A stretch of 64,000 nucleotides of DNA from Ulvibacterium sp. (GTDB taxonomy: Bacteria > Bacteroidota > Bacteroidia > Flavobacteriales > Flavobacteriaceae), in contig NZ_JANQOO010000017.1 of NCBI RefSeq assembly GCF_028285715.1, forward strand, positions 434,001 to 498,000. Reading direction: 5' to 3'. The position numbers were made by a program, and so were the translations under genes. Shown one piece after another: positions 57,037 to 64,000 of this stretch (positions are counted from its first letter, which is position 1; each line of letters starts with the position of its first letter). Below the pieces are notes generated by a model, which saw only the letters and a list, made by a program, of their open reading frames with translations, was not told the DNA's origin and made no database searches.

Positions 57037-57969
57037 TCAAAACTTGACCTTCAATTCCTCGGTAATTAAATCGCTTCCATTGTAATATTCAAAGAACCAC
57101 GTACCATCCTTTGTATAGACCAGTCCATGCTTATTGTTCATCTTGGCATGATAAACCCCTTGGACAGAACTTTCAAAAAGCGTCATTCGTATTTTGGGTG
57201 TGTTGTCCACCAGTTGGTATCCATTGGTCAATTCCTGGGCGTACCAAATATCCGTATTCACGGTATCAGCAACTTTTTTTGTCGAATTCGTATCCATTTT
57301 TGATATGTTGGATGATACGGGTTGCCTATTTTCATAAATCTGTTCTTCCTTAGTGGTCACCTGTCGAATTGTTTCTGGATCTTCTTCGACCTTCTTTTGA
57401 ATATTGGACTCCACCGGTCTCAAATCTTTATAGCTTTGCTCGTCCAAGGTAGCTTTTTGTTGTACCGTAGCGTCCTGACCTTCATTCAATTTTTTTATGT
57501 CGTTCTTAAAGCTGACCGTAACAGGTTCCGTTTTGGTAGATGCGCCATTGTATTGATGATCCACATCCTCCAAAGAAGTAAAGGCCCCTCTTATGGCCTC
57601 ACTGTAAGAGGCTACAAATTCCTTTAATCTACTTTTGCCTTGAATTGTGGTAAACACCGTCTGGGACCTACAATCTTTTAAATCTAGGGCAACTTTTGTC
57701 GTAAACATGGAAGAATCGTCAAGGAGTTCCACCAAAAGACCCAAGCACCTATCCTCATAAAGCTCCACCGGCATTTCGTCCTCATAAACTGTTTCAAAAC
57801 CATTTTTGGAGAACAAATGTTTAACCAACGTACTGGTCTGGTACTGGTTCTCCCTTTTGAAGGAATCGAACTTCTTGGGAACAATAATATATTTATAATC
57901 GTTTAAATCCGTTTGTGCCATACCTAAGTAGCTCGATACTATGAAAAGGGTCAATAACAATCGTTTCAC
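57037..57969 (-). CDS. Conserved flavobacterial periplasmic protein of unknown function
   Basis: 310 residues with a signal peptide (about 1-19, ending LGMAQ). The first 140 residues form a folded domain (KYIIVPKKFDSFKRENQYQT; NGFETVYEDEMPVELYEDRC). The middle (about 150-240) is low in structure and has two similar stretches, DEQSYKDLRPVESNIQKK and KEEQIYENRQPVSSNISKMD, an internal repeat. The C-terminal 70 residues (WYAQELTNGYQLVDNTPKIR) are a small beta-rich domain. I do not recognise a catalytic motif. It lies downstream of the DUF5723-like gene and may belong to that row. Confidence 0.85.
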   Translation of the reverse strand: MKRLLLTLFIVSSYLGMAQTDLNDYKYIIVPKKFDSFKRENQYQTSTLVKHLFSKNGFETVYEDEMPVELYEDRCLGLLVELLDDSSMFTTKVALDLKDCRSQTVFTTIQGKSRLKEFVASYSEAIRGAFTSLEDVDHQYNGASTKTEPVTVSFKNDIKKLNEGQDATVQQKATLDEQSYKDLRPVESNIQKKVEEDPETIRQVTTKEEQIYENRQPVSSNISKMDTNSTKKVADTVNTDIWYAQELTNGYQLVDNTPKIRMTLFESSVQGVYHAKMNNKHGLVYTKDGTWFFEYYNGSDLITEELKVKF

Positions 57970-58059
57970 AAGTAATCCTTTTGAGGTTTATCGTATTTTG
58001 GAATGAAAAAAACGTGCCAAAGAAGTATTCTTGAAGTAAAGGCGCACCTCACAATCCCA

Positions 58060-59493
58060 TTATTTTTGGCCCCAAGATATAATATTTAATCCTAATTGGA
58101 AAGAAGCGTAATGGGTGTCCGCTATATTACTATAAGCCAAAAGGTTATCGGCCATCATGTATAGATTTACAGGGCCTGCCTGTATACTTACTCCAAGACC
58201 TATGTTGGAATAGGAAAATTTATCCACGGTATATGTGGCTTTGGCGGCCAGGACATTCCCCAAACGTCTCATATAAAATGCAGTGAGTGCGGTTTGAGGA
58301 CCTCTGGGCCTATTTATCATGTAGAGTTGCCCTCCAAAACTATTGGCATATCTATAACGTGCCCCACCACCCCCGGCAACTACCTCATTACAATCACAAA
58401 TTTCCCGAGATTCCAGTTGTTCCCCAAAATCTCGCCGAATGGACGCATAAAGTTTGGTAGGTCTAAAGGTGATGTAACCCCTAGTATCTTCTTCAAAAGG
58501 TACCAAAGCTTCTATTTCGTCTACCAATTCTTGCCAAAAATCGGCGTCGGGATCTGAAAGGGCATCCGGGAGTATTACCTCAATCCCTTCCACAGTGGCG
58601 GCACCATCCAACGTATAGGTCTGGACATCATTGGCATGATATATAAATCCCAAATCTAAAAGGCTTCCAGTTATAACGGTCTGTTGGTCAAGATTATAGG
58701 AAAACCCTAAATCCACACCCAATCCAAGATTACCTCCAAAGAAACCCCGCTTTAGGACAGTACTTGCCAGGTTTCCATTATCCTCGGCGTCTTCCAACTC
58801 GGAAATACCCGATGTCCGCAGCTTCATGTCGGCATCAAGAGTGCTGGCCAAGAGGTTGTTTTGACCCTCTCGAGTTACAAAAAAGCCCTTGTTCCGAGTG
58901 GAGTTGAAGTCAAAAATGCTGGAATATATCTTTCCCCGGGCCCCGGCAACAAGCTTGTTATTGACTCTTTTGTTGATTCCAAAATGGAACACATTCACCA
59001 TTTCGCCCCTTGTCTTTAGGTGGCTCAAATCAAATTCTTGATTTAAACGGTCCGCGTTTCCTTCGAAAGCAAGAATGGCATAATCCCTAAACCAATAACC
59101 AATGGCATCCCCTTCATTGTATATACCGAAAGAATAAAAATAGTCTGGATCTTTTCCCCGGAATCCACCACTCAAAAGCTCAATTTGATAGGTGCCGCTA
59201 AGTTCATCCCTTATATTCATTCCATCGATGGCCCTATCCCTTACCTTATCATTAATATCCAATCCATCATCGGCAAAAATATCATTCACAGTAACTCCAC
59301 TTGATCCGCCCTGTAGCGATATTCCCGATAATGCCGGAATACCCGCATACCACTGAAAATCGGTCTTCACCCCAGGGTTTACCATCAAAGACTGGGGAAT
59401 ATCGCTAAAGTCATAAAGCAACTGCTTGTTTTGGGCATGCGAATAGTAGCAAACCCAAAAAATGGTTGCCCAAAAGAGGTGTCGGAGTTTCAT
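58060..59493 (-). CDS. Outer-membrane protein, DUF5723-like
   Basis: 477 residues. A signal peptide (about 1-20, ending SHAQ) is followed by the QLLYDFSDIPQSLMVNPGVK start typical of DUF5723 proteins, then a long beta-barrel region (GFSYNLDQQTVITGSLLDLG, FSYSNIGLGVSIQAGPVNLY) ending in an aliphatic/aromatic strand SFQLGLNIISW. Function of the family is not established; it is an outer-membrane protein by pattern. The start overlaps the preceding lipoprotein gene by 4 bases, so the two are translated together. Confidence 0.85.
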   Translation of the reverse strand: MKLRHLFWATIFWVCYYSHAQNKQLLYDFSDIPQSLMVNPGVKTDFQWYAGIPALSGISLQGGSSGVTVNDIFADDGLDINDKVRDRAIDGMNIRDELSGTYQIELLSGGFRGKDPDYFYSFGIYNEGDAIGYWFRDYAILAFEGNADRLNQEFDLSHLKTRGEMVNVFHFGINKRVNNKLVAGARGKIYSSIFDFNSTRNKGFFVTREGQNNLLASTLDADMKLRTSGISELEDAEDNGNLASTVLKRGFFGGNLGLGVDLGFSYNLDQQTVITGSLLDLGFIYHANDVQTYTLDGAATVEGIEVILPDALSDPDADFWQELVDEIEALVPFEEDTRGYITFRPTKLYASIRRDFGEQLESREICDCNEVVAGGGGARYRYANSFGGQLYMINRPRGPQTALTAFYMRRLGNVLAAKATYTVDKFSYSNIGLGVSIQAGPVNLYMMADNLLAYSNIADTHYASFQLGLNIISWGQK

Positions 59494-60038
59494 TTTATTC
59501 GTACCCTGAATTTTCCACTAGATTTTAAGGTAACCATAGGGTCGGGAAGTGTTGAGGTACTGGAAGAATCGCTTAGGTTTGTGCCGCTTAGTCGTATTCC
59601 GGAGGTGTTTCTAATAATATCGATACTGCGACCTGCATTGCCATAAGCAATTTCCCTAACCAAAACCGCTGTAGGTGCCGGGTTAATGGAAAAAGATTCC
59701 GTATCTAGCACATTGCCTGCTTCATCCAAAAATTCAATTATCAGGTCCAATCTTTTGCTCGTGGTATTTTCCACTTCATAGGTGAGTACACCATCCAAAA
59801 CCCTTTCTGAAAAAATATCCTCGGCAAAGGCGTCGAAATTGAAATCCTGGGAATAGAAGTTTGCCCCATTTGAGGCATTAATTACTTCTTCAGGAGTTTC
59901 AAGGTATACGATGCTCGCTTCATAAGTAGGAGTAATGCTCAAATCGTCATATTGATCAAAATCCTGTTTCTCTGCACAGGACGAGAAGATAATAGCCAAC
60001 AGCAAGCCAAATATAGTGTGTGTGCCTAGTTTTCCCAT
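59490..60038 (-). CDS. Small lipoprotein coupled to the DUF5723-like gene
   Basis: 182 residues from the start MGKLGTHTIFGLLLAIIFSS, with the lipobox IIFSSC (Cys about 21). A frame reaching 60071 adds 11 residues with no signal-peptide sense, so I use the inner start. The body is beta-rich (FYSQDFNFDAFAEDIFSERV, GVLTYEVENTTSKRLDLIIE) and ends KSSGKFRVRIK. No family name comes to mind. Its stop overlaps the next start (4 bases), suggesting a joint outer-membrane role with the DUF5723-like barrel. Confidence 0.8.
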   Translation of the reverse strand: MGKLGTHTIFGLLLAIIFSSCAEKQDFDQYDDLSITPTYEASIVYLETPEEVINASNGANFYSQDFNFDAFAEDIFSERVLDGVLTYEVENTTSKRLDLIIEFLDEAGNVLDTESFSINPAPTAVLVREIAYGNAGRSIDIIRNTSGIRLSGTNLSDSSSTSTLPDPMVTLKSSGKFRVRIK

Positions 60039-60087
60039 TTTACCAAACCTGAGCCTCCAAATACAACGCATATCAACCTATATAACT

Positions 60088-60777
60088 CTATAAAAGAGAT
60101 TTTATTTCACGTAAATCATGAATCATTTCGCAAAATTCGTGCTGTGGTTCATTATGTACGTTAAAGTGTAAGGTATGGAGGCCAACGGCTTGAGCGCCCA
60201 GGATATCTGCCTCCAGGCTATCGCCTATCATAAGCGCTTTTTGGGGCGATACTTTTGCCGCTTTAAGGGCCAATTGAAAAATAATGGGATTAGGTTTCTT
60301 TACCCCTGCCATTTCTGAGTTGATAATATGGACAAAGTAGTCGGAAATATTGGCGTTTTTCAACTTTTTTTCCTGTATTTCCTGAAAACCATTAGTAATG
60401 ATATGAAGGGTGTACTTTGGCCTTAAGTATTCCAAAACATCGATGGTATTCGGGAAAAGATGGTTGTAGTTGGATAAATGTGCGATGTACTCCTCGGATA
60501 ATAGGTTTATGTTTTCATCGGATATGGGATATTTTAAGGCATCAAAAACGGTCTTTAGTCGTTGGTAGCGCAACTCAGATTTGGTTATCCGCTCTTCCCT
60601 ATACAATTTCCAAAACGCAAGGTTGGTGGGTATGTAAATCTTCAAAAAATCCGATAGTTCTACCTCAATATGATTGTCCTTAAGTATTTTTTCAAAGGTC
60701 AAGGCAGAATTCCTTTCAAAATCCCAAAGGGTATGATCCAAATCGAAGAAAATGTCGGTAATAATATCCTTAAACAT
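60088..60777 (-). CDS. yjjG: YjjG-family HAD hydrolase (pyrimidine nucleotidase-like)
   Basis: 229 residues. HAD motif I is FFDLDHTLWDFERNSALTFE (about 10-29) with the nucleophile Asp, motif II is HIITNGFQEIQEKKL, and motifs III/IV are KKPNPIIFQLALKAA and LMIGDSLEADILGAQAVG. YjjG acts on non-canonical pyrimidine nucleotides as a house-cleaning enzyme. The substrate is inferred from the family. The deacetylase gene ends 8 bases inside its start. Confidence 0.9.
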   Translation of the reverse strand: MFKDIITDIFFDLDHTLWDFERNSALTFEKILKDNHIEVELSDFLKIYIPTNLAFWKLYREERITKSELRYQRLKTVFDALKYPISDENINLLSEEYIAHLSNYNHLFPNTIDVLEYLRPKYTLHIITNGFQEIQEKKLKNANISDYFVHIINSEMAGVKKPNPIIFQLALKAAKVSPQKALMIGDSLEADILGAQAVGLHTLHFNVHNEPQHEFCEMIHDLREIKSLL

Positions 60778-62065
60778 GATACTCTTTTAATGCGTCCCCG
60801 TATAGGCGTTTCCAGTCCACATCATGATCATCGCCCAGCAACTCATTGGAGAAAACAGTAATGAAGTGTCCTCTTACCTGCTTTGCCAGGACATACAGTT
60901 TTCCTATCTTTTTCAATATTTCAGCTTTGTTTTTGTGGTTTACAAATGCATAATCATGCACGGCAAAAGGATAGAGCCTTATGGGCTGTTGTATTTCCAA
61001 ATTCACGTCATAAAAATAAAAAGGAGTACAGGTCCCTGCCCTAAAACCAATCTCATGGGTATAGCCCATCGTATAATCGTCCGTAAATTCGGCTTCGACC
61101 AAATTCCTGTACGTATTGGGAATATCCACTCTGTTGTAACGCATCCTGGTACAATCGACAGGTCTATTGATTACATCCTCGAGACGTCTTTTTTCCGTTT
61201 TCAACAAACCGGTATCATTAAAGGAACTATATGAAGCGGCCAGTGAAACCTGACTATAGTCCGCAATGGATTTTATCAAAGATCGGAACCTATTGTTGTT
61301 GGGGGAAACATTCTTATCATACGTGGAATACGCGGCAAACTGAAAAAAGAATATGCTGTTTATGTCATATTTCTTATGTAGGTCAACCAGAAATCCAAAA
61401 TTATTGTAGGGATCTTTGGAGGGTTTGAACCAAACCGCCACACGATTAAAAACCCTTTTTAGCCTGAACTGTCCCAAATCCAGGAAAAATCCCGCTAAAC
61501 TTCGTACAAAACCCCTATGGGCAAAGCAATGCGAGGTTGTGATGTCCAAAAGAGAGGTATATGTGTAGGACCTTTGTTTAGTCTTGATATTCGGAAACCG
61601 ATCTAAAAGACCATCCAATAATTTAAAAGCCCACAAATCTACTACCGGCTGTTGCAGAAAACCATGGCGATAGGCAATGCTATCTTTTGGTGAGAATCTT
61701 CCATGAATGTCCTTAACGTGGGGAAGGTATTCTTCATAACGGCTGAGAAGATAGAAACTGGCCGAAAAAATATCAAATGGAATATTGCTTCGTTCCCCAG
61801 TGGAAAAAAAACAGGGAATGCCATCCCAATCGCCTATACTGATCTCAAAATCGTTAATGCCCTGCTCAAACAATAGGTCATTACTTCGGATAAAAAATTC
61901 ATTTTGCAGGGCCTGTTTGGTGTAGGTAATCTTTGGCCCGGTATGTTTTATGAAATCTTCTACCTTGGTAGTAAACAAAACTTCAATTCCCAAAATACGC
62001 GTAAAAATATGCTTCATTATATAATTGAAGCGCGAAGTGATTTTATGCGTATAAACTAGTAACAT
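60770..62065 (-). CDS. Polysaccharide deacetylase-family protein
   Basis: 431 residues from the start MLLVYTHKITSRFNYIMKHI. A frame reaching 62149 adds 28 lysine-rich residues that do not look like this family. The N-terminal half is a DUF7033-like region (about 60-185, FEISIGDWDGIPCFF and IFSASFYLLSRYEEYL). The C-terminal half carries a NodB-like barrel with LLDITTSHCFAHRGFVRS, VRYNRVDIP-type strands (RMRYNRVDIPNTYRNLVEAE) and YTHEIGFRAGTCTPFYFYDV. The classical metal His-His-Asp triad is not obvious. Flavobacteria often carry this gene beside radC and yjjG. Substrate unknown. Confidence 0.82.
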   Translation of the reverse strand: MLLVYTHKITSRFNYIMKHIFTRILGIEVLFTTKVEDFIKHTGPKITYTKQALQNEFFIRSNDLLFEQGINDFEISIGDWDGIPCFFSTGERSNIPFDIFSASFYLLSRYEEYLPHVKDIHGRFSPKDSIAYRHGFLQQPVVDLWAFKLLDGLLDRFPNIKTKQRSYTYTSLLDITTSHCFAHRGFVRSLAGFFLDLGQFRLKRVFNRVAVWFKPSKDPYNNFGFLVDLHKKYDINSIFFFQFAAYSTYDKNVSPNNNRFRSLIKSIADYSQVSLAASYSSFNDTGLLKTEKRRLEDVINRPVDCTRMRYNRVDIPNTYRNLVEAEFTDDYTMGYTHEIGFRAGTCTPFYFYDVNLEIQQPIRLYPFAVHDYAFVNHKNKAEILKKIGKLYVLAKQVRGHFITVFSNELLGDDHDVDWKRLYGDALKEYHV

Positions 62066-62170
62066 ACTCAATAAAATTTCGGTTTGAAAGGTTATAGTTT
62101 TTTTTCTCTTTTCTTCGTGGAACTCCAGGTTAAATTTGAATCGCGGCACTCAAGAAACCCGAAAGGAACC

Positions 62171-62869
62171 TTACAGTATCTTTTCATCGGCAAAACTTAG
62201 ATAATCCTTTTGGACAATAATGAGATGATCCAGCACTTTAATGTCAAGAGCACTGGCAGCCAGTTGCAACTTTTGGGTGATCTCCTTGTCAGCCTTGCTT
62301 GCCCTGAGGTTTCCAGATGGATGGTTATGTGCTAATATTAGGGCCACGGCACCCAATTCCAAGGCTTGTTTCATTACCAAACGCACGTCTACCAATGTAC
62401 CCGTAATGCCGCCTTTGCTCAATTGGGCAGTCTGTAGTACCTTATTCGCATTATTTAGGTATAGAATCCAAAATTCCTCGTGTTCCAATTCGCCCATTCT
62501 GGGGTAGAGCAATTCAAAAGCATCCCGACTATTTCCAATTTTTGAAATCTTAAGGATTCCTTCCACCCGCCGTCTTCTGCCTATTTCCAAGGCGGCTGCT
62601 ATAGTCACAGCCTTTGCCTCTCCGATTCCTTTGAACTGCCTCAATTGTTTTGTGGAAAGTCTTCCAAGCTCGTTCAGGTTATTGCCGACAGAGGCCAAAA
62701 TACGTTTGGAGAGTTCCACGGCACTCTCCTTTTTGCTCCCAGATCCAATGAGTATGGCGACCAACTCCGCGTCCGATAGTGCCAACCTCCCTTTTTGCAC
62801 CAGTTTTTCCCGTGGCTTGTCGTCATCGGCCCAGTGTTTTATCGAAAAGGTAGTAGGCTTTTCTTGCAT
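62171..62869 (-). CDS. radC: RadC-family JAB/MPN-domain protein
   Basis: 232 residues. The N-terminal helix-hairpin-helix region has KLVQKGRLALSDAELVAILI and RQFKGIGEAKAVTIAAALEI. The C-terminal JAB/MPN metalloprotease fold has ALELGAVALILAHNHPSGNL with the HxHPSG metal-binding motif and ALDIKVLDHLIIVQKDYLSF with the Asp ligand. The DNA repair name is historical; the exact role is uncertain. Upstream of it are 130 bases of non-coding sequence and a small possible peptide. Confidence 0.93.
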   Translation of the reverse strand: MQEKPTTFSIKHWADDDKPREKLVQKGRLALSDAELVAILIGSGSKKESAVELSKRILASVGNNLNELGRLSTKQLRQFKGIGEAKAVTIAAALEIGRRRRVEGILKISKIGNSRDAFELLYPRMGELEHEEFWILYLNNANKVLQTAQLSKGGITGTLVDVRLVMKQALELGAVALILAHNHPSGNLRASKADKEITQKLQLAASALDIKVLDHLIIVQKDYLSFADEKIL

Positions 62870-62999
62870 TTGTTAAAGATAATGAACTAATATTTTTATC
62901 CTGGAAATCCACAGCGAAATCAATAGAAAAAATTCGCAGTGTTAGCCAAATAGCAATCTTGGAAAGAAGCGGAAGAAGTAAACCTTCTATATATTGCAG

Positions 63000-63188
63000 T
63001 CAATGCGGCTCATCATAGGATGGAAATTCCCGTTCCTCCAAATAGTTCCTATTATCATAGAGTGTCCTATCTTCCTCCAAAATGGCGTTGGACATACCCA
63101 ATATAGCAGCTAATAATACCAAGGAAGCTTTGCGCCTTAGTATTCCAAAAAAACGGGTTAATCGAACGTAGTTTCCTATAACGAGCAT
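63000..63188 (-). CDS. Possible small membrane peptide between mpl and radC
   Basis: 62 residues. A basic N-terminus (RLTRFFGILRRKAS) precedes a hydrophobic stretch LVLLAAILGMSNAILEE (about 23-39), followed by an acidic C-terminal tail (YLEEREFPSYDEPH). It has the layout of a single-pass inner-membrane peptide with the basic end inside. The spacing from mpl (68 bases after its stop) and from radC (130 bases) leaves room for a real gene, but coding signal is weak in such a short frame. Confidence 0.45.
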   Translation of the reverse strand: MLVIGNYVRLTRFFGILRRKASLVLLAAILGMSNAILEEDRTLYDNRNYLEEREFPSYDEPH

Positions 63189-63256
63189 GTCTCGAAGAGG
63201 TCAAAACATGTTCCATCATGGGGCAACATGACAAATTTTCCGTCGAAGACTTGGGA

Positions 63257-64000
63257 TTATCCGGAAAGCTTTTGCCGAACCGAGTCCAAATCCAAACCCC
63301 CATAATTTCCCGAACTCATCAGCAACAATATGGAGTTTTCAAAATTTTGATCAAATATAAAATCGTGAAATTGGGATGCCTCGGTAAAAACTTCTAAATC
63401 ATCCCGTTGAAAAGCCTCAATAACCTGGCCCGGGGTCACTTCCTTTAGTCGTTTTATTTTTACGGACTCGGGCAAATAAAAGACAACGGCGACATCCGCG
63501 GCATCCAGGGCCCCTCTATATCCTTTTAAAAAATCTGCATTAAAACTGCTATAGGTATGGAGTTCCAAGCAGGCGACCAACCGCCGATTCGGATATTGTT
63601 CCTTTACCGCCCTGGTCGTTGCGGAAACCTTGCTCGGGGCATGGGCAAAATCCTTATAAACTGTAACTGAAGAACTTTCGGCTATTTTTTCCAATCGCTT
63701 TGAGGCCCCTGTAAAAGTGGCTATGGCTTCATAAAAATCGTCTTCGTCCACTCCCATATTTTGGCAAATCCATTTGGCGCCGGCTAAATTGCTAAGATTG
63801 TGTCTTCCAAAGATTTCAATGGGCATAGCTCCCTCTGGGGTTTCCAAAAAGGTCTGGCCCTCCTCTACAGAATACAAAGGCGTATGATAGGGTAATTTTC
63901 GAATAGGATTCTCGGATCTTTCCACTACTTCCTTGACCTTGCTATCTTCTGCATTATAGGCTATACTGCCTCCTTTTACGATGCTGTCCACAAAAATCCG
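63257..64000 (-). CDS. mpl: UDP-N-acetylmuramate ligase Mpl, C-terminal part (partial)
   Basis: The frame is open to the window edge, so the N-terminus lies outside. About 248 codons are visible. Mur-ligase middle and C-terminal domain features include PIEIFGRHNLSNLAGAKWIC, FTGASKRLEKIAESSSVTVY, KDFAHAPSKVSATTRAVKEQ and the LELHTYSSFNADFLKGYRGA segment characteristic of Mpl, which reattaches recycled murein tripeptide to UDP-MurNAc. The P-loop is not in view. Confidence 0.9.
   Translation of the reverse strand, partial: RIFVDSIVKGGSIAYNAEDSKVKEVVERSENPIRKLPYHTPLYSVEEGQTFLETPEGAMPIEIFGRHNLSNLAGAKWICQNMGVDEDDFYEAIATFTGASKRLEKIAESSSVTVYKDFAHAPSKVSATTRAVKEQYPNRRLVACLELHTYSSFNADFLKGYRGALDAADVAVVFYLPESVKIKRLKEVTPGQVIEAFQRDDLEVFTEASQFHDFIFDQNFENSILLLMSSGNYGGLDLDSVRQKLSG

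Overview
The window looks like chromosome of a marine-type member of the Flavobacteriaceae (phylum Bacteroidota). Four things point there: SusC/SusD and FecR/STN-type TonB receptor genes, the Bacteroidota gene order rpsL-rpsG-fusA-rpsJ ... rpoA-rplQ, promoters of the TTTG-N19-TAnnTTTG type with little Shine-Dalgarno signal, and many flavobacterial families (CtlX, DUF5723-like, LamG lipoprotein, LytTR with membrane helices). I saw no rRNA, tRNA, CRISPR array, insertion sequence or prophage.

Layout. 1-3.8 kb: end of an ECF sigma factor, its FecR anti-sigma factor and an STN-domain TonB receptor, which form a surface-signalling transport unit. 3.9-9.1 kb: argS, then a translationally coupled trio (unknown 141-aa protein, SDR/DUF2867-like protein, BCCT transporter). 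9.3-12.9 kb: a LamG lipoprotein, a secreted endonuclease/exonuclease/phosphatase-fold protein, the citrulline hydrolase-like CtlX and an ACT-domain protein. 12.9-18.2 kb: a minus-strand module of tetR, an MMPL/RND transporter, a LolA-like protein and an outer-membrane barrel, with three matching operator-like boxes and a GC-rich intercistronic inverted repeat. 18.3-20.4 kb: a LytTR regulator and a serine beta-lactamase-fold hydrolase. 20.4-27.1 kb: minus-strand central metabolism (DDAH-like hydrolase, gltA, glycogen-synthase-like, eno, carA), split into separate units by clear terminators.

27.1-44.4 kb holds the str, S10, spc and alpha ribosomal gene clusters run together, 32 genes from rpsL to rplQ including fusA, secY, infA and rpoA. 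They read from one strong promoter before rpsL to a terminator after rplQ. The only large internal gap, between rpsJ and rplC, contains a GC-rich foldable segment followed by a terminator-like hairpin, so it may be an attenuator or an autoregulatory leader.

45.2-53.9 kb is the accessory part: an AT-rich upstream region, a SusC-SusD-lipoprotein operon, a tandem pair of secreted proteins of unknown function, and an orphan 61-residue peptide gene with a double-glycine leader and a seven-cysteine core. Next to the peptide gene is non-coding sequence that may be decayed. 54.1-64 kb is housekeeping again: rlmB, a rhomboid protease, rarA, a minus-strand row of envelope proteins (310-aa protein, DUF5723-like, lipoprotein), yjjG, a deacetylase-family protein, radC, a small possible membrane peptide, and the C-terminal part of the Mpl-type Mur ligase.

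The least ordinary items are the cysteine-rich GG-leader peptide (53253-53438), the rpsJ-rplC leader (40798-40993), the TetR/MMPL regulon with its structured intercistronic element, and the tandem unknown pair (51375-53098).
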